Shown: piece after piece, positions 56,426 to 64,000 of the stretch
How positions within the stretch are numbered: the stretch's first letter is position 1
Layout of the letters: each line of letters starts with the position of its first letter
Assembly (NCBI RefSeq): GCF_001278755.1
Contig: NZ_CP012601.1
Location: forward strand, 1,798,001 to 1,862,000
Direction of reading: 5' to 3'
Source: Bacillus sp. FJAT-22090
GTDB lineage: Bacteria; Bacillota; Bacilli; Bacillales_A; Planococcaceae
DNA: 64,000 nucleotides
Program-made: the position numbers and the translations under genes
Notes under the pieces: model-generated
Seen by the model: the letters and a program-made list of their open reading frames with translations, nothing else
Told to the model about the DNA's origin: nothing
Databases searched by the model: none

Positions 56426-57368
56426 TATTAACCTCTCCTAATTCTGTAATAACTTGCTGCAAAGATGCTTCGTCATAAACGCAATATGTTGTTACAGAGC
56501 GATCGATTTTTTTCACTAAACCACTAAGTACTTTACCAGGCCCACATTCGATAAATACATTTACACCAAGCTCCAACATTTTCTCCACTGATTCTTCCCA
56601 ACGAACTGGAGAATATAATTGCTCAACTAGTAAGTTTTTTATACTTGATGCTTCTGTTACAGGAAGCGCTGTGACATTTGAAATTACCGGTGTTTTCGTA
56701 TCATGTAACGTAACAGCTGAAATTGCGGCATCTAATTTTTGTGCTGCAGGTCGCATTAGTTCTGAATGGAATGGTCCACTTACTACTAGTGGAATCGCTC
56801 TTTTCGCCCCAGCTTCTTTCGCTTTTGCTGAAGCTACTTCTACGCCTGCAACCGTTCCAGAAATGACAATTTGACCTGGGCAGTTCAAGTTAGCAACTTG
56901 GACTATTTCACCACTTTTAGATACTTCATTCGTTACTTCCCTTAATGCTTCTTTATCTAACCCTAAAATAGCCGCCATTGCACCTTCACCTGCAGGAACA
57001 GCTTCATTCATGTACAAGCCTCTTTGATGAACTAATAAAACAGCTTCCTCAAAACTAAGTACATTTGAGGCAACGAGTGCAGAATATTCCCCTAAGCTAT
57101 GTCCAGCTGTATAATCAGGAGAAATACCGGCATCCGTTAGTTTATTAGCAATCATTGTACTAGTTGTAAGTAAAGCGGGCTGCGCATGAAAAGTTTTTGT
57201 TAATTCTTCAGCAGGTCCTTCTAACATAATATTAGATAGAGAAAAGCCTAGTACCTCATCTGCTAACTCATAATGCTTTTTGCTAGTATGGTCATTTTCA
57301 ATAAATTGTTGTCCCATTCCAACAGATTGAGAACCTTGTCCTGGGAATATAAACGCGATTTTAGTCAT
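56418..57368 (-). CDS. fabD: Malonyl-CoA:ACP transacylase FabD
   Basis: FabD, 316 residues, loads malonyl groups onto ACP. GQGSQ at 10-14, nucleophile Ser91 in [12 protein letters not shown], Arg in the LVHQRG block and catalytic His in [10 protein letters not shown]. Overlaps plsX by eight bases. Confidence 0.98.
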   Translation of the reverse strand: MTKIAFIFPGQGSQSVGMGQQFIENDHTSKKHYELADEVLGFSLSNIMLEGPAEELTKTFHAQPALLTTSTMIANKLTDAGISPDYTAGHSLGEYSALVASNVLSFEEAVLLVHQRGLYMNEAVPAGEGAMAAILGLDKEALREVTNEVSKSGEIVQVANLNCPGQIVISGTVAGVEVASAKAKEAGAKRAIPLVVSGPFHSELMRPAAQKLDAAISAVTLHDTKTPVISNVTALPVTEASSIKNLLVEQLYSPVRWEESVEKMLELGVNVFIECGPGKVLSGLVKKIDRSVTTYCVYDEASLQQVITELGEVNNG

Positions 57369-58356
57369 TTGGTAATTCCTTTCTTAAAGTACTTTGAATA
57401 ATTCCACAAACGTCATGTTCTACCATTGTTCTTGCTTGTCTGATGGCATGAAAAATTGCATTTGCATTAGAAGAACCATGCGCTTTGATGACAGGAGCTT
57501 TTAAACCAAATAATCCTGCTCCACCATACTCGGAATAGTCTAGTTTCCCTTTTAACTCTTTTAACTGACCTTTCACAAGAAGTGCAGAAATTTTTGTTTT
57601 CGTAGAAGTATTAAAAGCTTCCTTCAACAAAGTAAAAATCCCAGATGCCGTTCCTTCAATCGTTTTTAATACCATATTACCGGTAAACCCATCCGTTACA
57701 ACGACATCCGCAACACCAGTTAACAAATCTCTTGATTCCACGTTTCCAACGAAATTGATTGGCGCTTCTTTTAATAAATCGAATGTAGCTTTCGTTAATT
57801 CATTTCCTTTTTTGTCTTCAGTCCCTATATTCAAAAGTCCAACTCGTGGATTTTTAATACCTCGAACTTTTTCTGCATACACACTTCCCATTACAGCAAA
57901 CTGTTCTAAGTGTTCGGGTTTTGCATCTGAGTTTGCTCCCAGGTCAAGCATTACAAACCCTTTTCCATCCAATGTCGGTAAGGTAGGAGCAAGTGCTGGT
58001 CGATCCACTTGGTCAATACGACCAACAACAAATAAACCCGCTGCCATCAATGCTCCCGTATTTCCTGCAGAAACGCATGCATCCACTTCTCCGTTTTTCA
58101 CGGACTCTGCCATTTTTACCATCGACGAATTTTTCTTTTTCCGGACAGCTCGTACGGGTTCATCGGTACCTTCAATAATCTCATTTGTATGTATCACTTG
58201 TAATCGGTCATGAGCAGTTACTAAAGAAGACAGTTTTTCCTCGTCCCCATATAACTGAATATGCAGATCTTCGAAAGCTTGTAATGCGTCATATACGCCC
58301 TTCACTATTTCATGTGGGGCGTTGTCTCCACCCATTGCATCAATTGAAATTTTCAT
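57361..58356 (-). CDS. plsX: Phosphate acyltransferase PlsX
   Basis: PlsX, 331 residues, makes acyl-phosphate from acyl-ACP to start phospholipid synthesis with PlsY. Conserved [12 protein letters not shown] at the start, [13 protein letters not shown], and [14 protein letters not shown]. Fifteen bases after fapR. Confidence 0.98.
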   Translation of the reverse strand: MKISIDAMGGDNAPHEIVKGVYDALQAFEDLHIQLYGDEEKLSSLVTAHDRLQVIHTNEIIEGTDEPVRAVRKKKNSSMVKMAESVKNGEVDACVSAGNTGALMAAGLFVVGRIDQVDRPALAPTLPTLDGKGFVMLDLGANSDAKPEHLEQFAVMGSVYAEKVRGIKNPRVGLLNIGTEDKKGNELTKATFDLLKEAPINFVGNVESRDLLTGVADVVVTDGFTGNMVLKTIEGTASGIFTLLKEAFNTSTKTKISALLVKGQLKELKGKLDYSEYGGAGLFGLKAPVIKAHGSSNANAIFHAIRQARTMVEHDVCGIIQSTLRKELPND

Positions 58357-58371
58357 ATGTCATCACCTTAT

Positions 58372-58938
58372 TTAAGACTTTGTCACTCTATACATACTGA
58401 ATTGACCTACAAAAACAGTGTCATTCTCCACTTTACTCGTTACTTCAATAAGCGTTGTGTTTATTTCCATATCGCTAGAAACTACTACAGCCTTTGCAAT
58501 CACTCTGTCACCTTCTTGAACGGGCTTCACAAATGTGATATTAGATTTTCTAGTAAGCGCTAATTCATCATTTATGACAGCAACAGCCAAAGAATTGGCT
58601 TGTGCAAACAAATGATGCCCTCTCGCTATTCCATTTCTTGCAAACACATGGTCTTTTGTAATATCTAATAAAGAAATCGCTTGTTTATCTAAATCAATAT
58701 CAATTATTTCACCAATTACCTCGTCGATAGGAAGTGATTTCACTTCTTCTTCAAAATTATGTGCTGCTACAGTTTTTATACGCTCTCGCAATTCCGGAAT
58801 AGATAATTCCATTCGATCAAGTCTTATTGTTTGCACACTTACATTGAATGTAGAAGCTAATTTTTCATCCGTGATAAATGGGTTTTTATCTAATGTATCA
58901 AGTAGTAACTTCTGTCTTTCTTTTTTTGAGTATTTCAT
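58372..58938 (-). CDS. fapR: Fatty acid biosynthesis repressor FapR
   Basis: FapR, 188 residues, represses fatty-acid and phospholipid genes and is released by malonyl-CoA. N-terminal helix-turn-helix (about 1-60, [24 protein letters not shown]), linker, and a hot-dog effector domain ([24 protein letters not shown]). It heads fapR-plsX-fabD-fabG-acpP and has a FapR operator in its promoter, so it controls itself. Confidence 0.97.
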   Translation of the reverse strand: MKYSKKERQKLLLDTLDKNPFITDEKLASTFNVSVQTIRLDRMELSIPELRERIKTVAAHNFEEEVKSLPIDEVIGEIIDIDLDKQAISLLDITKDHVFARNGIARGHHLFAQANSLAVAVINDELALTRKSNITFVKPVQEGDRVIAKAVVVSSDMEINTTLIEVTSKVENDTVFVGQFSMYRVTKS

Positions 58939-58953
58939 CCAATCACCACCATT

Positions 58954-58970
58954 TTAGCACTTGGTACTAA
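58954..58970. promoter_or_regulatory. FapR operator
   Basis: A 17-bp near-palindrome, TTAGCACTTGGTACTAA, matching the FapR site pattern (TTAG...CTAA with a TACC/GGTA core). It starts right after the -10 box of the fapR promoter, ideal for blocking initiation. Confidence 0.88.
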
Positions 58971-58974
58971 TATC

Positions 58975-59003
58975 AGTATATAAATATTAAAAAAAGAATG
59001 CAA
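58975..59003 (-). promoter_or_regulatory. SigA-type promoter of fapR operon
   Basis: TATACT (58975-58980) and TTGCAT (58998-59003) on the minus strand with exactly 17 bases between. The -35 box lies inside the recG terminator stem. Confidence 0.7.
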
Positions 59004-59031
59004 GAATTGATTTGCAATCCTTCCAGCATTC
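58989..59031 (-). terminator. Intrinsic terminator after recG
   Basis: GAATGC/GCATTC outer stem (58996-59001 with 59026-59031) with inner pairs of AAG-ATTG/CAAT-CTT around a small bulge, then seven Ts on the minus strand (58989-58995). Confidence 0.8.
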
Positions 59032-59034
59032 TCT

Positions 59035-61083
59035 TTAGTCAATACGCTCACCATCTAGCGCTTTGGAATTTAATAATATTGTTCTTAGACCTTCCATTTC
59101 TTCAGACTGCCAAAAAGCATCTGAATCTAACAATCCTTCTGCATCTACTTTTGCAGTATTAAGTGCACGATAATCATGTACAAGATCTGCTACTTTAAAT
59201 TCTGGTAACCCACTTTGCTTTCTACCGAAAAAGTCACCTGGACCACGTAATTCTAAATCTTTTTCAGCAAGCGCAAAACCATCATTCGTTTCGGTCATGG
59301 ATATCATTCGTTCTTTTCCTTCTTCTGATTTTGGATCAGCAAGTAGGATACAATACGATTGGTGTTCTCCTCGTCCCACACGCCCTCTTAGCTGGTGTAG
59401 TTGGGCAAGTCCAAATCGTTCCGCATCTAAAATAATCATAAAGGTTGCATTCGGTACATTTACTCCTACTTCAACGACCGTTGTTGAGACAAGAACTTGA
59501 ACTTTCCCTTCTGAGAAATCCCTCATCACTTGCTCTTTTTCATCAGGATGAAGACGTCCATGCATCAAACCTACTGTATAGCCTGTTCCCAAATTAGTAA
59601 CCATCATATTGTATACGTCCACAGCATTTTGAACATCTAGTTTTTCTGACTCTTCAATAAGTGGACAAATAATATAAGCCTGTCTTCCTTTAGCTAATTC
59701 CTTTTTTAACCGGACTATTAGTTTGTACATTTGATCTTGCTTCATCCAATGAGTCTCAATTTTCTTTCGGCCAGCAGGCATTTCATCTATAACAGATACA
59801 TCCATTTCTCCAAACGCTGTAATGGCTAAAGTTCGGGGGATCGGAGTTGCCGTCATAAATAATACATCCGGATTTTCCCCTTTTTCCTTCAAAACCCTTC
59901 GTTGTTCTACTCCAAATCGATGCTGCTCATCTGTAATAACTAAGCCCAATTTTTTAAATGAGACGTCAGGCTGAATTAATGCATGAGTTCCTATTAACAA
60001 ATCTATATTACCGGCTTCTAAATTTTCTAATACAACACGACGAGCCTTCGCTTTTGTAGAACCAGTCAGTAAAGCAATTTTGACTCCAATTGGGGTAAGC
60101 CATTCATCCAAAGAAGTAGCATGTTGTTCCGCCAATATTTCCGTAGGAGCCATAAGTGCTCCTTGATAACCCGCAGTAATAGTCGCATATAAACATATAG
60201 CCGCAACAATTGTTTTCCCTGAGCCTACGTCTCCCTGTAAAAGGCGGTTCATACGATAAGGTTCTTTTAAGTCTCGACAAATTTCGTTTACAACTCTTTT
60301 TTGTGCATCAGTTATTTCATACGGTAAAGATTCAATTAATTTTTTCACCAAATCATTATTGAACGCAACGCTGTTACCGATATTTTGTTCCTTACGAGCT
60401 TTCTTTATAGCTTGCATTTTTAACTGAAAAATTAATAATTCTTCATAAACAAAACGTCTTCTTGCATCTTTTGAATGCTCTGCATTTTGTGGAAAATGTA
60501 TTCCTTCCAACGCCGTCGAAATATCAGGCAAACGATAGGTTTCTCTAATTGATGCAGGCAAGATGTCTACTAGGTATCCATTTACCTCATCCAATGCTTG
60601 TCTCATAAATTTCCGAAAAGTCTTTTGGCTGATCGTACCTTTCAATGAATAGACAGGTTCAAAATCTTGTTGGTCCGTCTTAGGGCCAGCCGAAAAGGTA
60701 GAAACATTTATGACTTGTCTTCCCCTGTCCCATTTTCCGGTCACTGTAATGACTGCACCTGGTGTTATCTTCGTTTTTAAATAAGCTTGATTAAAAAAAA
60801 CTGCTTTAATCAGATGTTGTCCTGCTAATAAACGGACTTGCAATCTCGATTTGTTTTTCCCTAAAAAAAGAAGAGAAGGCTCACTTTCGACCCTTCCTTC
60901 CACTGTTACTCGTTCATTATGAGCGGTTTCCGCTAAGTTCTTTAATCGAAAGTCTTCATGACGATAGGGAAAGGTCATAACCAAATCTTCTAATGTGATG
61001 ATCCCTAATTCTTGCAATGCGTTAGCTGTACCACTTCCCACTCCTTTTAAGGAAGTAACTAACTCATTCTTTTTAGTTTCCAC
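59035..61083 (-). CDS. recG: ATP-dependent DNA helicase RecG
   Basis: RecG, 682 residues, remodels stalled forks and branched DNA. N-terminal HhH and OB wedge domain (about 1-170). Helicase core with Walker A GDVGSGKT and DEQH box (ITDEQHRFG), TATPIPRTLA, and VEVGVNVPNAT. C-terminal QLHQLRGRVGRGEHQSYC. Start GTG at 61081-61083, overlapping the sdaAA stop by 11 bases, so translation is probably coupled. Confidence 0.97.
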   Translation of the reverse strand: METKKNELVTSLKGVGSGTANALQELGIITLEDLVMTFPYRHEDFRLKNLAETAHNERVTVEGRVESEPSLLFLGKNKSRLQVRLLAGQHLIKAVFFNQAYLKTKITPGAVITVTGKWDRGRQVINVSTFSAGPKTDQQDFEPVYSLKGTISQKTFRKFMRQALDEVNGYLVDILPASIRETYRLPDISTALEGIHFPQNAEHSKDARRRFVYEELLIFQLKMQAIKKARKEQNIGNSVAFNNDLVKKLIESLPYEITDAQKRVVNEICRDLKEPYRMNRLLQGDVGSGKTIVAAICLYATITAGYQGALMAPTEILAEQHATSLDEWLTPIGVKIALLTGSTKAKARRVVLENLEAGNIDLLIGTHALIQPDVSFKKLGLVITDEQHRFGVEQRRVLKEKGENPDVLFMTATPIPRTLAITAFGEMDVSVIDEMPAGRKKIETHWMKQDQMYKLIVRLKKELAKGRQAYIICPLIEESEKLDVQNAVDVYNMMVTNLGTGYTVGLMHGRLHPDEKEQVMRDFSEGKVQVLVSTTVVEVGVNVPNATFMIILDAERFGLAQLHQLRGRVGRGEHQSYCILLADPKSEEGKERMISMTETNDGFALAEKDLELRGPGDFFGRKQSGLPEFKVADLVHDYRALNTAKVDAEGLLDSDAFWQSEEMEGLRTILLNSKALDGERID

Positions 61084-61972
61084 TATTAACTACTGCTCCG
61101 CCAAAAATTTTGGATTCTAACCATTTTCCTGTAGGAGTTGCTGCAAGCCCGCCTCGAGCAGTTTCTTTTAATGCAGTTGGCATTGTTTGGCCAATTTTAT
61201 ACATGGCATCTATTACTTCATCGCATGGAATCCGACTTGTTACACCTGCTAATGCCATATCTGCTGCCACTAATGAATTAGAGGCACCCATTGCATTTCG
61301 TTTTACACATGGAACTTCTACAAGACCCGCTACAGGGTCACACACTAAGCCAAGCATATTTTTAAGGGTAATTGCAAAAGCTTGTGCGCTTTGTTCAGGA
61401 GTTCCTCCAGCCATTTCTACAATTGCCGCTGCTGCCATACCTGCTGCTGATCCAACCTCAGCTTGGCAGCCACCTGCCGCTCCAGAAATAGAAGCGTTGT
61501 TGGCAACTACAAAACCAAAAGCACCCGCTGTGAACAAATAACGAATCATTTGCTCTCTTGTAGGATTTAACTTGTTTTTCACTGCAAATAATGTTCCCGG
61601 TACAACACCGGCAGAACCAGCAGTCGGAGTCGCACAGATAGTACCCATTGCTGCATTCACTTCATTTGTTGCAACTGCTTTACTAACCGCATCTAGCATT
61701 AATTCTCCAGATAAAGTGTTTCCTCTTTGCATATAATTTTGAAGTAGCACCGCATCTCCACCCGTTAAGCCGGACGTTGATCGAACTCCATTCAAGCCTT
61801 TTTCTACCGCTTCTTCCATTACAGTCAAATTACGATCCATTTGAGCCATTATTTCTTCTCTTGAACGCTCTGTTATTAAGATTTCTTGTTCGATCATGAT
61901 TTCTGAAATCAGTTTTTGCTCTTTGTTAGCTAAATCAACTAATTCACGAACATTATGAAATAAAACATCCAT
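61073..61972 (-). CDS. sdaAA: L-serine dehydratase alpha subunit
   Basis: Iron-sulfur L-serine ammonia-lyase alpha subunit, 299 residues, converts serine to pyruvate and ammonia. Cluster-type Cys residues appear in ICATPTAGSAG, GGCQAEVGSA, VCDPVAG and VPCVKRN. Ten bases after sdaAB, with AAGGAGG. Confidence 0.97.
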   Translation of the reverse strand: MDVLFHNVRELVDLANKEQKLISEIMIEQEILITERSREEIMAQMDRNLTVMEEAVEKGLNGVRSTSGLTGGDAVLLQNYMQRGNTLSGELMLDAVSKAVATNEVNAAMGTICATPTAGSAGVVPGTLFAVKNKLNPTREQMIRYLFTAGAFGFVVANNASISGAAGGCQAEVGSAAGMAAAAIVEMAGGTPEQSAQAFAITLKNMLGLVCDPVAGLVEVPCVKRNAMGASNSLVAADMALAGVTSRIPCDEVIDAMYKIGQTMPTALKETARGGLAATPTGKWLESKIFGGAVVNSGN

Positions 61973-61984
61973 TCGTCTTCCTCC

Positions 61985-62647
61985 TTAGTCCGCTATTCTA
62001 GTAACTTGTGTAATATTAGGTAATGTAGATAATTCCGCAAGTATATTGGCATCCACATTCTGATCCACTTCAATTACCATTAACGCCATATTTCCTTTTT
62101 CTTTACGAGAAACTTCCATATGACCGATGTTAATATCATATTTAGCAAGACAATTTGCCACGCTCGCAATACAACCAGAACGATCTTCATGCACTACTAA
62201 AATTGCCGCTAAATTACCTGATAGACGAAGCGGGAAACCATTCAACTCCGTTATTTCTGTCTTTCCGCCACCGATGGAAATACCGACCATCGACATTTCT
62301 TGTGTTCCATCTCCAATCACAATACGAGCAGTATTCGGATGCTCTGTGTGAGCGGTTTCAGGAATAAACTCATATGTCAGTCCAACCTTTTTTGCATCTT
62401 CAAAGGCTGTTTTTATACGCTCATCAAACGTATCGTAATCTAGCAATCCACCAATAATCGCTACGTCTGTTCCATGTCCTTTATAGGTCTCTGCAAATGA
62501 ACCATATAAATGTATTCTTGCCCATGTAGGTTGCTTTCCAAATAAATCTCTTGCTACTCTTCCTATACGTGCTGCTCCTGCAGTATGGGAAGAAGATGGT
62601 CCAATCATAACAGGTCCAATTATGTCAAAAACTGATTTGAACTTCAT
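61985..62647 (-). CDS. sdaAB: L-serine dehydratase beta subunit
   Basis: Beta subunit, 220 residues from the ATG at 62645-62647 (MKFKSVFDIIGPVMIGPSSSHTAGA), which has GGAGGT eight bases upstream. N-terminal SDH-beta domain and C-terminal ACT domain (LVVHEDRSGCIASVANCLAKYD). A longer frame adds five residues over the ribosome site. Confidence 0.97.
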   Translation of the reverse strand: MKFKSVFDIIGPVMIGPSSSHTAGAARIGRVARDLFGKQPTWARIHLYGSFAETYKGHGTDVAIIGGLLDYDTFDERIKTAFEDAKKVGLTYEFIPETAHTEHPNTARIVIGDGTQEMSMVGISIGGGKTEITELNGFPLRLSGNLAAILVVHEDRSGCIASVANCLAKYDINIGHMEVSRKEKGNMALMVIEVDQNVDANILAELSTLPNITQVTRIAD

Positions 62648-62679
62648 TGCATAGACCTCCAATAGTATATTTACTACTT

Positions 62680-62708
62680 ATTTTACACTGAATGTACATA
62701 TTAAACAA
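62680..62708 (-). promoter_or_regulatory. Candidate promoter of sdaAB
   Basis: TTGTTT and TAAAAT on the minus strand with a 17-base spacer, about 30 bases before sdaAB. Confidence 0.4.
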
Positions 62709-62815
62709 AGGTTAGAAGATTAAGAGAATAAAATGGAGAGATAGTGTTTAAACCACTTGGTTATTTATCTTTAACCTAATTACGCTCGACCTAAATTTTT
62801 CAAGTAAATCTATCC

Positions 62816-62854
62816 AAAAAAAACCACGGGGAAAGTAAACTTCATTCCTCGTGG
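62816..62854 (-). terminator. Intrinsic terminator after fakA
   Basis: Stem CCACG/CGTGG (62824-62828 with 62850-62854) with inner GGAA/TTCC pairs, then eight Ts on the minus strand. Confidence 0.88.
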
Positions 62855-62864
62855 CATCTTATTT

Positions 62865-64000
62865 CTATTCAACCGATAAAATATATGGATATAAAGGTTG
62901 TTTACCGTTATATAATTCAATTTCAACATCTTCGAATTGCTCTTCAATGAAAGCCGCAAATTTAGTTGCTTCTTCTTCATTAACATCTTCACCGTAAATG
63001 ATCGTAACGATTTCTGCATTTTCATCGATCAAAGTTGTTGCAAGCTTAGTTGCTGCCTCTTCTCTAGAAGGATTAGAAAGAATAATCTTCCCTTCTGCCA
63101 GAGCCATGAAATCATCTTTTTTAATTTCCACGCCATCAATCGAAGTATCCCGAACTGCGAAAGTAACTTGACCTGTTTTAACATGAGAAAACGCTTCGGT
63201 CATATGCTTTTTATTTTCTTCTACAGTAGCTTGTGGATTGAATGCTAAAATAGCTGCCATTCCTTGTGGAAGTGTTTTCGTTGGTACGACAGCTGCTTCA
63301 ATACCCATCACCTCTGCTGCTTGTTCAGCAGCCATAATAATGTTTTTATTGTTCGGTAAGATGAGGACGCGTTCTGCTCCCACTGCCTCGATTGCTTTTA
63401 CAATATCCTCGGTTGAAGGATTCATTGTTTGTCCGCCTTCAATTACTGCGGAAGCTCCTAAGCTTTTTAGAAGATCCGAAATACCTTCGCCCATCGCAAC
63501 TGTTACTACTGCATAAGGATGTATCTCTGCTTTTTTTGCAGGAATTTCTTTCGAGTATCCTTCTCCTACGATATCTGTATGTTGTTGGCGCATGTTTTCG
63601 ATTTTAATCTTAATCAAATCTCCATATTGTTGGCCATATGTTAATACTTCCCCTGGTGTTTCAGAGTGGATATGGATTTTAGCAATTTCGTCGTCTGAGA
63701 TGACTAATAATGAATCACCAAAAGCACTTAAATCGTTTCGGAATGAGGTTTCATCAAATGCTTTTTTACCATCCTCAAAACGAACCATGAATTCAGTACA
63801 GAATCCAAATTCAATTTCGGACGTATCCATAAATCCTTGAACATTTTTATGGTGTTCAGCACTCACTAAATCATCCATTGACGAATTAACTGTTTTCTCA
63901 GGTAATGCTTCACCTTTTAAGCTAGCTAAAAAGCCTTCATATACAAATAACAGCCCTTGTCCGCCACTATCTACTACCCCAACTTCTTTAAGTACTGGAA
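62865..64000 (-). CDS. fakA: Fatty acid kinase FakA/YloV, 3' part
   Basis: C-terminal 377 residues or so of the DAK-phosphatase family protein YloV/FakA, which phosphorylates FakB-bound fatty acids. The frame stays open to the window end, beginning PVLKEVGVVDSGGQGLLFVY, which is the end of the DhaL-like domain. The rest is the FakA middle and C-terminal domain (VTVAMGEGISDLLKSLGA; ILPNNKNIIMAAEQAAE). An internal Met at 63876-63878 is not the start. The 5' part lies beyond 64000. Confidence 0.95.
   Translation of the reverse strand, partial: PVLKEVGVVDSGGQGLLFVYEGFLASLKGEALPEKTVNSSMDDLVSAEHHKNVQGFMDTSEIEFGFCTEFMVRFEDGKKAFDETSFRNDLSAFGDSLLVISDDEIAKIHIHSETPGEVLTYGQQYGDLIKIKIENMRQQHTDIVGEGYSKEIPAKKAEIHPYAVVTVAMGEGISDLLKSLGASAVIEGGQTMNPSTEDIVKAIEAVGAERVLILPNNKNIIMAAEQAAEVMGIEAAVVPTKTLPQGMAAILAFNPQATVEENKKHMTEAFSHVKTGQVTFAVRDTSIDGVEIKKDDFMALAEGKIILSNPSREEAATKLATTLIDENAEIVTIIYGEDVNEEEATKFAAFIEEQFEDVEIELYNGKQPLYPYILSVE

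Overview
This 64 kb window comes from the chromosome of a low-GC, flagellated Gram-positive bacterium of the order Bacillales. Gene content and order match the Bacillus subtilis rpsB-to-yloV region almost one to one. AT-rich codon use, frequent TTG/GTG starts behind strong AGGAGG sites, and three small genes not seen in B. subtilis point to a Planococcaceae/Caryophanaceae-type genome (Psychrobacillus, Lysinibacillus, Sporosarcina or a relative). The genus is inference only. Every confident gene lies on the minus strand, so transcription runs from high to low coordinates. I see no tRNA, rRNA, IS element, prophage or CRISPR array.

Layout in the direction of transcription. (1) 64000-59035: the 3' part of fakA/yloV, then the serine dehydratase genes sdaAB-sdaAA and recG. 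(2) 58970-55292: fatty-acid and phospholipid genes fapR-plsX-fabD-fabG-acpP behind a FapR operator. (3) 55158-47842: rnc-smc-ftsY, a repeat-filled gap, then ylxM-ffh (RNase III, chromosome condensation, SRP pathway). (4) 47738-45431: rpsP-khpA-(terminator)-rimM-trmD-rplS, ribosomal proteins with maturation factors. (5) 44909-40300: lepB, rbgA, rnhB, and the odd pair ylqG/ylqH, which resemble FliK and the FlhB C-terminus. (6) 40173-33364: sucC-sucD, dprA, topA, trmFO. (7) 33292-29577: xerC-hslV-hslU-codY. (8) 29269-about 3016: the fla/che operon, running flgB-flgC-fliE-fliF-fliG-fliH-fliI-fliJ-ylxF-fliK-flgD-orf126-flgE-flbD-fliL-fliM-fliY-cheY-fliZ-fliP-fliQ-fliR-flhB-flhA-flhF-flhG-cheB-cheA-cheW-cheC-cheD-orf98. 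It encodes rod, hook, switch, export apparatus, placement GTPases and chemotaxis core. (9) 2482-890: sigD-orf100-swrB. (10) rpsB on its own promoter.

The most interesting material is between genes. Between orf98 and sigD, where B. subtilis has a continuous operon, there are two inverted palindromic repeats, an intrinsic terminator and an extended -10 promoter. sigD therefore looks transcriptionally separated from the fla/che operon. A second family of structured repeats occupies the gaps near 37.9, 45.1, 45.3 and 49.7 kb. Two copies show a compensatory base-pair change in a shared hairpin, several copies have private inverted arms, and one copy is flanked by a direct repeat that includes the end of ftsY. 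Other points worth a look are a DxDxDG calcium-type loop in the hook protein, an HslV with Gly after the initiator Met, candidate CodY boxes in the fla/che promoter region next to codY, and many start codons where the ribosome-binding site sits inside the longest ORF.
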